64,000 nucleotides of DNA from Endothia cerciana (GCA_026119935.1 JALRMH010000012.1:124001-188000); one strand, 5' to 3'; counted from the stretch's first letter, positions 10,640-22,851 are shown. Notes: generated from the sequence alone by a model not told the origin. Numbers and translations are program-made.

Positions 10640-12035
10640 ATGGTTTCGAGTACTAGCAACAAACAACGCGAGCTTATGTCCGCAGACGATGACTGGTCCA
10701 ACATAGCCGATCCAGCATCAAGGAAGCGGGTGCAGAATCGGATTGCGCAGAGAAACTACCGTAGGTACCGAGGCCTGCAGCTTTGATTTCATGTGCTTAT
10801 CTCGCTCACCCTTTCATTCAGGGCAGAATCTCAAGAGTCGTATTGAGAGGCTTGAACGACAAACCGCCTTGATGTCTGATCGCCGGCTGTTGCTGAACGA
10901 AGGAGTGTTGGACATGTCTAGCCACCAACACGCCCGCTCTGGCATCTCTGAGTTTGCGCCTCTTCCTCAAGCTGAACTACCAGCCTTCAGCCTCTCGAAC
11001 GTCAACTTTCATTCGGGGTCCCAGGGTGTATCATCTTCCGCGTTGGCCTCTTCTCTGCTAGGTATGTTTTGGTCTCCTACAGTCAGGGGTTGATTCGCTG
11101 ACATTGCGCGTGGGGAAAGGACACGCAAGTAGTACTGGGAGTGACACTGGTTGGGGGAGTCTGATTAGCCGGCCTTACAACGACGTCAGCCACTTCGACC
11201 AGATGTTCTCTGACATGTCTCAAGTCCCTTTGACACCAGTGGAGACGCCTTCGCCAGCGCCACTTGACGCCGGGAGGACAACGACCACGTCTCAGAACAC
11301 TTCGCCTCAGCAGCCTATACCAACGGTTGCACCCGATCAGCCTGTGAGGCCTGCGACATCTATCAGAGGCACTGCACCACGGAGAGATAGCGGCGGGAGG
11401 TTTAATAGCGCCTGTGAAGATCGTTCACTGCCTGAGAAGCTCCATAACGTTCTGTCAGCTATCCATGAAGCCGGTTTCGATAGTGTAGAGAGCTTTGTGT
11501 CTCTATATTATACTTCAGACCTCACGTCTTCCCCGAGTCTCGCTAATGCTAGACGGCTGAGTCGAAACAGGGGCTTGCCTAGTATATTGGCAGATGTACG
11601 CCAAAGCCTGCCCTCATGGACAGAATGGGAAACTAGAAGATACAAGGATGAAATTCTCAAATCTGCTGAGGCAATTCTGGGATCTGAATGCAGAGAGTCT
11701 GGCAGCAACCGGCGTCTGAGGGACCTAATCATGTCCAATATTGGACAAGCCAGTGAGGGAAACTTGAGCGCAATACTGACAGAGATGAGCAACGAGGTAA
11801 GTACTCACGTCGCCTTCAACCTGTTTAGTTGCTTCTTGGTATTTGACTAACAGTGATGTATTCAAACTTTCAGCTGCCCAACCTCTGGGCATTGACGACG
11901 TCTTTGATGGCAAATTCGTGCGCAATGGGTCCGGACGACCCAATGACGTTCGGCTTGCTCTATATGCTATGTTGTAGCGGTATGGCATCTGCAGAAGAAA
12001 TTCGCAGATTGGCTGTCCATTATATACAAGATTAG
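10640..12035 (+). CDS. bZIP transcription factor (putative cluster regulator)
   Basis: Four exons (10640-10760, 10822-11061, 11120-11796, 11874-12035) encode about 399 residues, with introns of 61, 58 and 77 nt and GTAGGT, GTATGT and GTAAGT donors. Joining exons 1 and 2 restores the fungal bZIP basic region, NRIAQRNYR followed by QNLKSRIERLERQTA (about residues 33-56). The start of a leucine zipper follows. The NRxAQRxYR signature is typical of fungal AP-1/Yap-like factors. The central part is Ser/Pro/Thr-rich. The C-terminal domain (LPNLWALTTSLMANSCAMG and SAEEIRRLAVHYI) is a helical segment seen in several fungal bZIP proteins. It lies beside, and is convergent with, the aminotransferase gene, so it is inferred to be the pathway-specific regulator of the cluster running to 24589. 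Confidence 0.85.
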
Positions 12036-12046
12036 GCCGGTGTTTT

Positions 12047-12059
12047 GGGGGGGGGGGGG
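12047..12059. repeat. G13 homopolymer
   Basis: A run of 13 G just after the bZIP stop codon, within the 276-bp convergent gap between the bZIP gene and the aminotransferase gene. It is one of at least a dozen such tracts in this window. Confidence 0.9.
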
Positions 12060-12311
12060 TGGAAGGCTGGCCCGGGGATCACAAGTCAAGTTTGTGGAAG
12101 AAATCCGGCAGGGGCATGTGTACAAAAAGGAAGAAAAAAAAAGCATTGGGTTCTAAGGTTCTTAAAGGCAGCATAACAGGCGCCAAAAAGTCGAGGAAAT
12201 GTCAATATATTCTAGGCACCTGGTGGTCTAGCCCCCTCCCACTCAATCCCCACCCTCCCCCGACCAAGAACGCCAAGTTGCCAACCAAGATATGCTCGTG
12301 GATCAACGTGT

Positions 12312-13852
12312 CTACTTTGCTGGACCCAGCAAAGTTTCTATGGTGCCTTTTACCAGCCTCACTATCAAATCTATTTCCTGGGCAGTGACGTTGTATGCCG
12401 GTGCAACCATGACGTGATCTCCCACTTGCCCGTCTGCTGAGCCAGTGCCGGGGTACAGAGAAATATTCCACGGCTCCTGCATCCCCGTCTGCCGTATCTT
12501 AGCTGCAATTCCCTTTTCGGGGGCGAATGGTCTTTTTGTAGTTTTGTCCTCCACAAACTCGATCGCCAAGAATAGCCCCCTGCCTCGAATGTCACCTACA
12601 TTGGGATGTACGCCAATGGCGGCCCACAACGATTCCTTGAGCCGCCGTCCCATTGCCGCCACGTTGGCGACCAAGTTGTCACGAGCGACAATGTGCTGTA
12701 CTGCTAGTGCTGCTGAGCAGGCTACAGCATGGGAACTGAATGTGTGTCCATGGGCAAATGATCTCAGGCCATCGACGACCCTCTGATTCATCAGCAGCAT
12801 TGCTACACTTGCGTACCCGCCACAGAGCCCCTTCGCAACTGTTTGTAAATCCGGCTTGGCGTCCTCTGCTTGCCATGCATGCATAGATCCAGTTCGGCCC
12901 ATTCCACACATGATTTCGTCAAGGATCAGGAGGGCTCCATATTTATCGCAGACAGCCCGAGCAGCACGGAAGTAGCCCGAAGGCGGCGGCAAGCATCCCA
13001 GAGACTTTACAATGTGCCATCGTTAGCAAGAGGTCGGCTGAGTAAGAGTGATTTCAAGACTTACACTGCCAGTGACAGTTTCTGCCACGAAGGCACACAC
13101 ATTCTCGGGGCCCACACGTTGGAACTCGGCATCCAGCTCATTGATGAGCCTGTCGACGTATTCCTCCACGGTCTCTGTCGGGCTCATGTCTCGGTACATA
13201 TTTGGAGTCGACACGAATGACACATTGTGCTCGGCTATCAGCGGTTCATATGGTGTCCTGACGACAGACTTCATCGTCAAGGCCAAGGCGCCAAGTGTCA
13301 GCCCATGAAACGCTCCCCTGCGCCCAATGAACCGCGTTCGTTGCGTCTCCCCTGTGGCACAGTAGTACTGACGGGCCAGTTTCATGGCGGACTCGATAGC
13401 CTCAGAGCCTGATCATGTCCACTCGTCAGATCAAACAAGCAGGCATCGACGAACTATTGCATTTGAGATTTACCTGAACCCATGATGGTTGCCTTCGCCA
13501 TGACACCCCCCGTTGAGTCAACAACAATCCGCGCCAGGTCCTCCGCTGCTGAGTTGGAATAAAGGAATGCGTGACAAAATGAGAAGCGGTCCATCTGCCT
13601 GCAGACGGCATCTCTGACCTCCGTGTTTCCATGCCCGATACATGCCACTCCGGGACCGCCCGTTGCGTCGAAGACTCGCTGACCGCTCTTCAAAACCAGG
13701 TAATTACCCTCAGCAGCAACTACCTCTGGGCCCGGACGGTGGATGTTCGAGTGAAGGATTTTGCTTTCCGATCCGTTAGCGAGCTGGACTCCATCAGCCT
13801 TGCTCGTGTTATCAAAGGAGTACGCCATTGGGTGGCGCGTAGGTGACTTCAC
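12312..13852 (-). CDS. Class III PLP-dependent aminotransferase
   Basis: Three exons (13852-13474, 13408-13065, 13004-12312) encode about 471 residues. Splicing restores unbroken family motifs: GSGSEAIESAMKLAR across intron 1 and ETVTGSSLGCLPPPSGYF across intron 2. Other hallmarks are RGAFHGLTLGAL, the cofactor-binding Asp in LILDEIMCGMGRTG (about residue 267) and the PLP lysine in TVAKGLCGGY (about 299). Length and order match omega-amino acid/GABA/ornithine-type class III transaminases, which move an amino group between an amino acid and a keto or aldehyde substrate. No targeting signal is obvious. An alternative start is Met at 13828. The substrate cannot be told from sequence. It is divergent from the ABC exporter, with about 660 bp shared, which suggests co-regulation in the cluster. 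Confidence 0.9.
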
Positions 13853-14512
13853 GCTCGTTCGATTAAAGGAGGGGGAATATGCACGGATTCAAAGAAAAAG
13901 CGACAGGTCATTCAGGGATACGACCAATGATTGAATGAATTAGAATGCGTTTACAGCCTTCCCTGGTTCTGTGGCCGCAGGAGGCTTCTACGACTCCTCG
14001 GAGGAAAAATTATACATGGGCTCTTCGAGCATATCTTTTGCCTTTTGCGCCGGTGGCCGGTCCCGGAAAGGCAGCAGAAGAGGCTGAGAAGTCCATCGGT
14101 GAAAAAGAAACTGGGGTTGGACTATACTAAGGCACAGTCAGAAAAAGGTCAGCCTTCGTAGTGCTCAGGGGGCAAAGTACAGTCAGAAGTGGATCCTCTT
14201 CTTATCCACTCGAGGGCTGAGGTACCGGTGAACAGTTTCGTCAGGATCATTGGCCTGCGTGTTGACCCATCTCAGCTTTCACACTTGTGTAACCCGAGTC
14301 TCGGCTTTGAAGTGCAATCTGTTTGCCCTTCCCTTTCCTTGCTGAGCTATCCTCAAGCTCCGAGCACCGAGGGTCAAGCACCTGAAAGGGGCAGGGCGTT
14401 ATTGTTAGAGTACACCGAGTTTCGTAGAAAGAGCAATAGCAACTATTTCCAAGTTGGTCACACCGTAATTCGATTTGCTGCACTTGCAAACGTTTGCATC
14501 ACCACCTCCAAA
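13853..14512. promoter_or_regulatory. Shared divergent promoter, aminotransferase/ABC exporter
   Basis: 660 bp separate the two start codons, so both promoters must lie here. Visible elements are a CCAAT box near 13921-13926 (gaccaatga) and two copies of ACAGTCAGAA (near 14135 and 14180). A similar ACAGTCAG occurs near 22345, between the other divergent pair of the cluster. This could be a regulator site, but such a short word may recur by chance. Confidence 0.4.
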
Positions 14513-17500
14513 ATGGAGCTGAGCGAGAAGGAGAGAAGCATTCTTGACCGGCAGGTCAACGGCCTGCCCCCGGCGCAGACGGGACGCCGATGGACAGTTC
14601 TACAGTACACGACGAACTTCGACAGGATTGTCTTGCTCATCAGCTTTGTATGCGCGGTGATTGGGGGTGTTTTGAACCCTCTCATAGCTGTATGGTAGCG
14701 AAATCCCCGAACAGATGCGCTTGATGCGCTGACATTTGCTTTATAGGTCATATATGGTAACCTCGTGGGGGTTTTCGACGCGTATGCAGACGGATCGGTT
14801 CAGGAACACGAAATGCGCTCAAAACTTTCTACTTACACACTGTACTATGTGTACTTAGCTATCGTTATCTTCGTTGTGATCTACGCATCTACGGTCGGGT
14901 TTTATTATTCTGGGGAACGTATCATACGCGCCCTCAGAAATGCCTACCTCAAGGCAATATTGCGCCAAAACATGGCATTCTTCGATACCCACGGCCCTGG
15001 CGAGATATCCAACCGCATTATATCCGATATGAGCCTCATACGGGAGGGATTTACGAGCAAAGCGTCCATTGCGCTCACTGCCATCGCGACCTTTGCAGCG
15101 GCTTTCGTCATCACCTTCGTCATGTACTGGAAGACCGCCCTGGTTCTCAGTCCGACCTTTGTCGTCATGGTAACCATCGGTTCATTCGGGGGCGCGTACG
15201 TGGTCAAGTACCACAAGGAGGCCATGGCTTTCAGCAGCCAGGCATCCGGTCACGCGGAGGAGGCAATTGCATCCATGAGGCTTGTATCGGCTTTCGGCAT
15301 CCAGGTGAGCATCCAAAAAAAAAAGTTTTAATCCATCGCCTGCGGTGCATCAGTCTTCTTCCAATGTCGTCATTGAAGAAGCCCTTTTCAGTCAATGAGC
15401 TGCGTTTTGTCCTGCAGGCCGGGGCTGTCTCACGCGCGCATCCTTATTCTTGTCTCCCTGTCTACCCGTACAAAATTCCCAAGACCAAAATAAACACCAA
15501 ATGTTCCTTTACATACGGGCTAGATCTCGAACAATCGTGTCTGGTGGCTGACGCTGGATTCCGTGTAGGAGCACATGGCAGTGAAGTATGCCTCGAGCTT
15601 GGCGAGCGCTGGACGTCCTGACATCAAAGCCCGAAACGCGATCGCAGGCATAATTGCCTGGAGCAACACGGTGCCCAGTCTTGTGTATGCCCTAACATTC
15701 TGGGCTGGCTCCATATTCCTCGTCCGGGGCGAAGTATCTGTGGCGGCCATAACCACCACGGCAATGGCAGTGACCATCGGGGCTTTTGCTATCGTCAGGA
15801 TTGCCCCTGCGGTACAAGCTCTTAGTTCCACAGTTGCGAGTGCAGGAGTAGTACTCGGAGAAATCGCCCGGCGCTCCCCACAAGACCCGTTCGATGGCTC
15901 AGGGGATCGTCCTGCTTCTATTCGAGGGGATATTGAGTTGAGGGGGGTCAGCCTCATCTATCCTACACGGGATGAACGAAAGGTCCTGGATGATGTATCT
16001 TTGATATGTCCTGCGATGAAAACAACGGCCATCGTAGGGGCGTCAGGGAGTGGGAAGAGCAGTATTGTCGGTCTGTTGGAAAGATTTTATGAGCCAACAG
16101 CAGGCCATATCTGTAAGTGAATTTGTTTCCACTTGCTGCCAGCCAGCATGCACGACCAGGATTCCTCAACAAGAATTTCGGTGTGGCAAAGAGTTGTCAC
16201 ATACTCTACAACACAAACGTGTCGCTGCTGGCCCGGGCAATGACCCATAAACAATCATCATCACCAGCAGAAATCTGATGAAGTCCTTTTATACATGCAC
16301 TTCTGTTAGAAGTCTAACTTAGAATGATTATATCGGAAAACCCTTTCTAATAAGTACCGAGCAGGTCTCGACGGCAGGGACGTACAGTCATTCAATCTTC
16401 AATGGCTAAGGGCCAGTATGGCTCTTGTGGGACAAGAGCCTGTCCTTTTCGACACGACCATCTTCGAGAACATACGGTACGGAGAAATCAGCAGCAGGGA
16501 TACAACAACGCAGGAGAGCCCGAAAGAAGTCGAAGAGAGGGTCATCTCGGCGGCAAAGAAAGCAAATGCCCATGACTTCATCTCAGCTCTACCGAAGGGC
16601 TACCAGACTCAAGTTGGGCAGAAAGGAACACAGCTCTCTGGTGGCCAGCGGCAGCGAATCGCCATTGCCAGAGCTCTGATCCGCAATCCATCAATTCTCT
16701 TACTAGACGAAGCCACCTCGGCTTTGGACTCCAAATCAGAAGCTACCGTGCAGCAGGCTATCGAAGCAGCAGCACGGCAGCGTACCACAATCGTTGTTGC
16801 TCACCGGTTGAGTACAATCCGCCACGCCGACAACATTATCGTTATGTCCGAGGGTCGAGTGGCAGAACAAGGTCTTCACGATGAGTTGGTAGCCCGAAAT
16901 GGTCTTTACGCCACTTTGGTACGGGCACAGGAGATGAACTCCTCCTCCCCCTCAAAGGACACGCTGGCGGACCACGACAATGACGACGACAATGACAGTA
17001 ATGAAGGAAGTGAAGACACACGCTGCCATGTTCACGGTAAGGACAGCAACGTGGAAGAAGAAAGCGAAAACCAAACTCATGGCCCCAGTGAGGCTTCAGC
17101 AAGAGTGTCGTTGAATGACTCAGATGAGGCATCGACGAGAATAGAAAGGGAGCAAAGTCTGGGCCTGGCAAGGACTTTGGTCTTCATCATCAATCAGAAT
17201 CGCCAGGAATATCCGATTCTAATTCTCGGCTTATGTTGTTCTATTATCGCGGGTCTGGGCATTCCAGGGTTTGTTGCGCACTCTTCACTCTCCAACCATG
17301 ACCTGGAGCACTAACGATCTTACCAGACAATCGATATTATTCGCAAAGGTACTAGGGACGTTATCTCTTGGTCCTTCCGAGTACCAACAACTTCGGAATG
17401 AGATCGATCTATACGCCGGCCTGTTTCTGATGCTGGCGGGGGTGACCTTTTTGGCTTGGTTGGGAGTGGGAACAGCTTTCGCCCATTCCACCGAAAGATT

Positions 17501-18998
17501 ATCTCGCCGTCTACGAGATCGGTGCTTCAGATCAATTATGTCTCAAGATGTCGCCTTTTTCGATGCAAAAGAACATTCCACCGGATCGTTGTTAGGTGTC
17601 CTTACCTCGGGCACAGAAGAAATTACCGGGCTAGGTGGTCCGGTCATGGGCGGAACACTCACGTTCATCTCGACAATATTGAGCGGTATCATCCTCTCGG
17701 TGGCAATCGGTTGGAAGTTAGCCCTGGTCTGCACCGCTACCATACCAATCATCGTAGCTTGTGGCTGGCTCCGCCTGCAGATGCTTGCAGTTTTCGACTC
17801 AAAGACCAGACAGATCGGACGAGATTCCGCATCGTATGCCAGCGAGTTGGTCAAATCGGTCGCAACAGTCGCTTCTCTTGGTCTGGAGGAGTTTGTTTTG
17901 AAAAGATACGACGACTTTCTGGCGCAGCAGTCAGCTCAGTCCCTGCGCTCTATACTGTCGGCGTCAAGCCTGTACGCGGCGTCGCAGTCAGTTGTCTATC
18001 TCTGTGCGGCGCTTGCATTTTGGTTTGGTGGGACGCTCATTGCAGAACACCAGTACTCGTTATTCGAGTTTTACATCTGCTTTTCTGCGCTCATCTCAGG
18101 CTCACAGATTGCTGGATCCATATTCACATTTGCCCCCGACGCCAGTAAGGCAATGCACGCTGGCTGGGAGGTAAAGGAGATACTTGACAGAAGACCTCGG
18201 ATCAGCCCTAATGATGAGGGCAGTGACCTCGACGGCAGCTTGGAAAAGACAGTGGAGGACGGCACTATTGAGTTCCAGAACGTCACTTTCAGTTATCCCT
18301 CTCGCCCTGGACGACTTGCCCTCGATGACTTCAGCCTCAAAGTTGAGGCAGGCCAGAGTGTTGCTCTCGTTGGTCCAAGCGGCTGCGGGAAGAGCACTGC
18401 TTTCGCTCTGGTCGAGCGCTTCTACGATCCGGGTCAGGGAGCGGTGCTTACCGGTGGGCATGATATCTCAAAGCTCAACCTCGCACGCTATCGACAGATC
18501 ATATCACTCGTGAGTCAAGATGCAGTTCTATACTCTGGGACGATTAGGGAGAACATTGCATTGGGTCTTCCGGATCAGGGTGTTACCGACGAGGTCATCA
18601 TGGAAGCCTGTAAGCAGGCTAATATCCACGAGTTCATTGCTTCCCTGCAAGACGGCCTCTCCACACTTGTTGGCCCAGGTGGTAGCATGCTCAGCGGCGG
18701 GCAGAAGCAGCGCATTGCCATAGCAAGAGCGCTCCTGCGCCAGCCTAAAATTCTATTGCTGGATGAGGCGACGTCAGCGCTGGATACCGAGTCAGAAAGG
18801 CTTGTACAGGCGGCGCTCGAAGCGGCAGCAAAGAACAAGACTACACTCACCATAGCTCATCGGCTCAGCACTGTCAGGAGAGCCGATCGGATATGTGTGC
18901 TTAGCCAGGGGAAGTTGGTGGAGAGTGGAACACATGAGGAGCTCCTAGCAAGGAAGGGGAAGTACTGGGAATTTGTGAACATGCAGAGTCTGCATTGA
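14513..18998 (+). CDS. Full-length ABCB-type multidrug/metabolite exporter
   Basis: Five exons (14513-14689, 14747-15304, 15569-16112, 16365-17268, 17327-18998) give about 1284 residues in the TM-NBD-TM-NBD order of P-glycoprotein-like transporters. NBD1 has Walker A GASGSGKSS (about residue 408, just before intron 3), signature LSGGQRQR and Walker B ILLLDEATSALD. NBD2 has GPSGCGKST (about 1076), LSGGQKQR and ILLLDEATSALD, each followed by an AHRLST H-loop. The linker between halves is acidic and Asn/Asp/Ser-rich. Intron 2 is long (264 nt) and the join FGIQ/EHMAVKY lacks about eight residues usual in this loop, so a small exon may be missing from the model. It probably exports the cluster product or gives self-resistance from the plasma membrane. 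Confidence 0.9.
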
Positions 18999-19495
18999 TC
19001 ATACGTGGGTTGCTATGGGTAGAGGGAAAGCGGGAGCAGGGCAATATATCATATGGCAAATATAAACATCGGATAAATTGGTGAAATTTTCTCTCAATTT
19101 CTAAACACGATTCTCCTATTCTTTTCTGAGCGTTAAGTGGAAAAGGCTGATTATTGTCCTGGGCTCATTAAGGTCTGACCTCACCCCCGTCCCCGCCCCC
19201 TCTTTTCTTCTTTTTTTTTTTTAATTTTTTTTTGAAATTCTTTTAAGTTTTTAAGGCGTTCATTCTGTACAGGAGCATCGCCGTAGCATTATCGTACTGA
19301 CTAGGCCTCGCTAAGAGAACCTTGTAATACCTGCCGGACTATCTACCTACAATGCAACAGGAGGAAATGCCTTCTTACAAATGTCAACGCGATTTAGTCA
19401 AGTGTTGTTCCCAATAATTCAAATCCAGGAACGAGTGAAGTTGTCCTGGGGAAACCCTCTCATTGGTCGCCCAAGGTATCTACACCGTCTCGGTT
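18999..19495. other. Convergent 3' intergenic region
   Basis: About 500 bp between the exporter's stop and the ligase's stop. It is AT-rich with T runs near 19209-19232. It presumably carries both polyadenylation regions. No gene was seen. Confidence 0.6.
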
Positions 19496-21541
19496 TCACT
19501 TGAACGCATACCGGACCTCTTCCCTCACTTCAGCAGCAAGCTCTAGAGCTCTTCTTCTGGACCGCCTCGAAAACACGTTAAAGTAAGCGAGGAAGCTGTT
19601 GGTGCCTGTGTTCGGGTGCGGTATCCGCTGCCCCCTTTTCACCAGACAGCCATATCGGCTCACATGTTTCACGAGATCCGGCCGCCGCGCAAAGAGCTCG
19701 GCGCAGATGTCATCGGAGTCGAAGATACCCTCGCAAGAGGGGTCATAATCCGCAGAGATAAATACCATCACGCAGGTATACTGTGGCCCATGCAGGAAGG
19801 GCTGCGACAGGGCTCGTATGCGTGCTTTGTCGCGGAGCGCGAAGAGCATACCGAGGCCCCAGTAATCCACGCCCCACGTTGATTCGATGATCTGCGTGCC
19901 TTTCATTCCAGGAGGACGGGGGTTGATCTCGATAAGCCACGGAACTGGCTCCTTTGCTCGTGAGGACACGCCGTTTCCGTTGGACGCTTCATCCACTGGT
20001 GCGAGGTCAACGACGCCCTTGGTCTTGCGATATCCGACAGAAGAATGATCGACACGGCCCTCAAGGTGCATGATGCCACTCTGGAACTCCAGACGTGAAA
20101 GAATCTCGTGGAACTCCTGACTGACGAGATCTAATTCTTTATGGGGCAGAGCTGATGGGAAAACGCTGTTGGTCTCGTTGAAAGTGCGTGTCGCAGGAGT
20201 ACTTCCGTTACACGCATCCGGATCCTCTGCTGTTTTGGGGAAGTCGTCGCAAGCCTCAAAGAAGAGGATCTCACCGTCCAGAAGTACAAAGTTGGCATCA
20301 ATCTCGGGCCCCGAGCAATACCTTTCGACAACAAACTCTTTGCCATGTCGCTCGGTGTCAATTGAGCTTGCTGCTGTAGAAAGCTCTTCCAGGCTGTCAA
20401 CGCGGAAGACCCCTTCTGAGCTCCACCCTCTGCATGGCTTGATGATGAGGGGAAATTCCACCTTCTTTTCTTGCGCGACCCGGACGGCTTCCTCGGCGCT
20501 CGAGGCCTGGAAGGCATCGTGACCGGCGAAGACGCTCGTTTCGTACTTGTCCGTTGCGGTCCGATAGCTCTCTGGTGGTGCTAGTGCAGACAAGCCCAGT
20601 TGCTTCGCCGCCCGCGTCACGTCGACCTGATACTTATCACAGAAAGTGATTATACCGTCAATCGGTTTGTCGTACGATTTTATCGATGCCACGATTCGGT
20701 CTGTGAAGTCGGGATCTGCCTCCTCGACCAACTTGCAGGGGACGAAGGCTTCCCGCCAGTGTTCGTATGGGCCGCTCTGCAGCCAGTGGCCAGGATTGTC
20801 CAACACGACCATGTCGATCCCGAGCGCTTGAGCAGCCAGGTAGATATTTGGGCCAGTGCCGCCATAGTCAGGATGAGTGCGACTGCCTTCGACGATGGCT
20901 AGGCGCAGACGGCCTGAAGGTTCGTTTATGATCCAATGAAATGAAAGCCTGTTCTCGAGTTCCGCTTCTGCCAGACTGGACAAGCCTTCCAAATCAGGGG
21001 CTGAATTCCCTTCGGAGAACTTGTCCTTCAGTATGAATCCGGCAATGGAAGCTTTTAGGATCTCGTCCAGGCGACGAGATTGATCTAGTAGGACAGGCTG
21101 CCCTGAGTAGTCTTGCAATGGCTCTGCAAATGAGGATGCCGAGGCGACCACCTCGCAGTCGATGAGTCGCATAGAGAATATGTCAGAGCGGATGATGTGG
21201 CCCTTGGACAGCGGCACAATGCATTTGGCCATGCAGCAAGAGGCACCAGGAGAAAGTGCAGCTGAGTGAAGGCATTCCAATAGGAATTTGAACGTTGCAG
21301 ACTCCAAGCCGCCGAAGGCCTTCGGCGTCGTCCGCACCACGTTTCCATCTCCTGCGGTGAGCACGATCTGCACGTCTTCGAGACTGCCTTCAGAAATAGA
21401 ACCTGCGATAGATCCTGGTTTCGTCTCGAAAACAACATCGATCGTCTGCCATGGTGTTCCCTTGAACTGACGCGGGAGACGATAATTGTCTAGGATCTTC
21501 CATGAACAATCAAAGAGGACTAGTAAACTGGATGTAAGCAT
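19496..21541 (-). CDS. ATP-grasp ligase (carnosine synthase/L-amino-acid ligase-like)
   Basis: A single 681-residue open frame. The N-terminal ~200 residues form a separate domain without clear motifs. A middle domain (GTGPNIYLAAQALGIDMVVLD) resembles the pre-ATP-grasp domain. The ATP-grasp fold follows: EFPLIIKPCRGWSSEGV (nucleotide-binding lysine about 368), the adenine-binding strand FVVERYCSGPEIDANF, and the Mg-binding LIEINPRPPG (about 535-542). Enzymes of this fold activate a carboxylate as acyl phosphate and join it to an amine or thiol, usually forming an amide. It is inferred to be the bond-forming enzyme of the cluster, replacing an NRPS. The start is uncertain: an upstream ATG near 21620 precedes a GTAAGA donor, but no acceptor restores frame with a normal intron length. 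Codon use matches its neighbours. Confidence 0.85.
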   Translation of the reverse strand: MLTSSLLVLFDCSWKILDNYRLPRQFKGTPWQTIDVVFETKPGSIAGSISEGSLEDVQIVLTAGDGNVVRTTPKAFGGLESATFKFLLECLHSAALSPGASCCMAKCIVPLSKGHIIRSDIFSMRLIDCEVVASASSFAEPLQDYSGQPVLLDQSRRLDEILKASIAGFILKDKFSEGNSAPDLEGLSSLAEAELENRLSFHWIINEPSGRLRLAIVEGSRTHPDYGGTGPNIYLAAQALGIDMVVLDNPGHWLQSGPYEHWREAFVPCKLVEEADPDFTDRIVASIKSYDKPIDGIITFCDKYQVDVTRAAKQLGLSALAPPESYRTATDKYETSVFAGHDAFQASSAEEAVRVAQEKKVEFPLIIKPCRGWSSEGVFRVDSLEELSTAASSIDTERHGKEFVVERYCSGPEIDANFVLLDGEILFFEACDDFPKTAEDPDACNGSTPATRTFNETNSVFPSALPHKELDLVSQEFHEILSRLEFQSGIMHLEGRVDHSSVGYRKTKGVVDLAPVDEASNGNGVSSRAKEPVPWLIEINPRPPGMKGTQIIESTWGVDYWGLGMLFALRDKARIRALSQPFLHGPQYTCVMVFISADYDPSCEGIFDSDDICAELFARRPDLVKHVSRYGCLVKRGQRIPHPNTGTNSFLAYFNVFSRRSRRRALELAAEVREEVRYAFK

Positions 21542-22851
21542 GTGTTTCTAAGTGCTATGGTAGAGCTTTGGCCTCTTACGTTCATCCTTGTTCGATATGG
21601 CAATAGTACCGCGTGTCGCCATCGTGAATATCACCGTGTGGTGCCAGGCAGCAGGACGGGCAGAAGCGAGCCTCGGCAGTAGAAGGCGAGTTTGCTATGT
21701 AGTTAATCGAGAACCGAGCGCCGAGGAGGATGCCCTGCATGTGGACCTTAGTATCGTAAGCCGAGAGCTAGGACTACAATATCCCCGGTGACCGCTCTTC
21801 CATTGTCTGACTCATTCTTATCTCCTTGTGCTCTGCGGTCCAGCAAGCTTCTGACACTATTTTGTCACCCATACTATGCGTGTAATCTATTCTGCGTGCG
21901 ACATTGTGTGTTCTCAGCGACAAGCAGCCTCGAACGTCGAGACGGCACAAAGAAGTCAGGCAGAATTGTATCAGACTTAGCCCTAGCGGACAAAGTAGAC
22001 GCCCAGTCTGACACCCACCAGACAAATTACGACCCGGTCGACAGGGCATGAATGTACCCCGACATCAATCAGTAGAGCATAAACGAGAACAGATGTCAGA
22101 AAGTCAAATGACCGGAATGGACAGCGTAATGATATGACGTGGGACCCCACCGGAGACCCAAGCATGCCTCGTTGAGGGCGGATCTAAGAGGTCAGAGCTT
22201 CAGCGGCATGGATACTATGACCTTGGACCCAGGATTGTAACTAAGAAAAACATTCATCGGCATGTCGTGATTGCGTATTTGAACAATCAAAGATGTCAGA
22301 CTAGTCAGAACGGACGAGATGATGAAGCTGTTCAGGGATTGTTCACAGTCAGTTGAGCCAGGCGGTGCAAAAGGGTCCCGGCAGGTGACGCGCGGTGAGC
22401 ATGATGGAATGCCAATTAGAGTCCTAGGCAGGTCCACGGGGCGTTGGAGTCTCCGAGGGAAAGTCAGTTTGTTATGCGAGAATCCTTCACATGGTCCGTG
22501 GATGTCATTGATTGAGGCGACCTCACCATGGCCACGCGCTGAGCTCATCGCGACTGGCAAACACGCATATTGTAGTAGGCTCCGCAAATCAACATGCACA
22601 AATTAGATGCCGCAGTAGCGAGACTGCCGGCAAAAGCAGATCAACAACGATGGTGTTACTTGACAACCTAGAACTGGTTGTGCTTATGTCGAAGGGAAAC
22701 ATTCTCAAAGGTGACCATAAATATCGGCCGCGCCTTCGACTTTCGTTCGTGCTCGACAGTGTTCTCTAGACCAGTCTCTCACCATCTCCTAAAACCCCCG
22801 TAGACCATCCCTCTGTCCACTGCAACGTATCCTGAGTTTGTTGTTTGCGCC
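21542..22851. promoter_or_regulatory. Shared divergent promoter, ATP-grasp ligase/oxidoreductase
   Basis: 1.3 kb between two divergent start codons. Candidate sites are TGACGTGG at about 22135-22142 (a bZIP/CRE-like half site) running into a near-palindrome GTGGGACCCCAC (22139-22150), GACTAGTC near 22300, and a TATA-like CATAAATA at about 22717 upstream of the oxidoreductase. These are motif guesses. No gene was recognised in this stretch. Confidence 0.4.
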
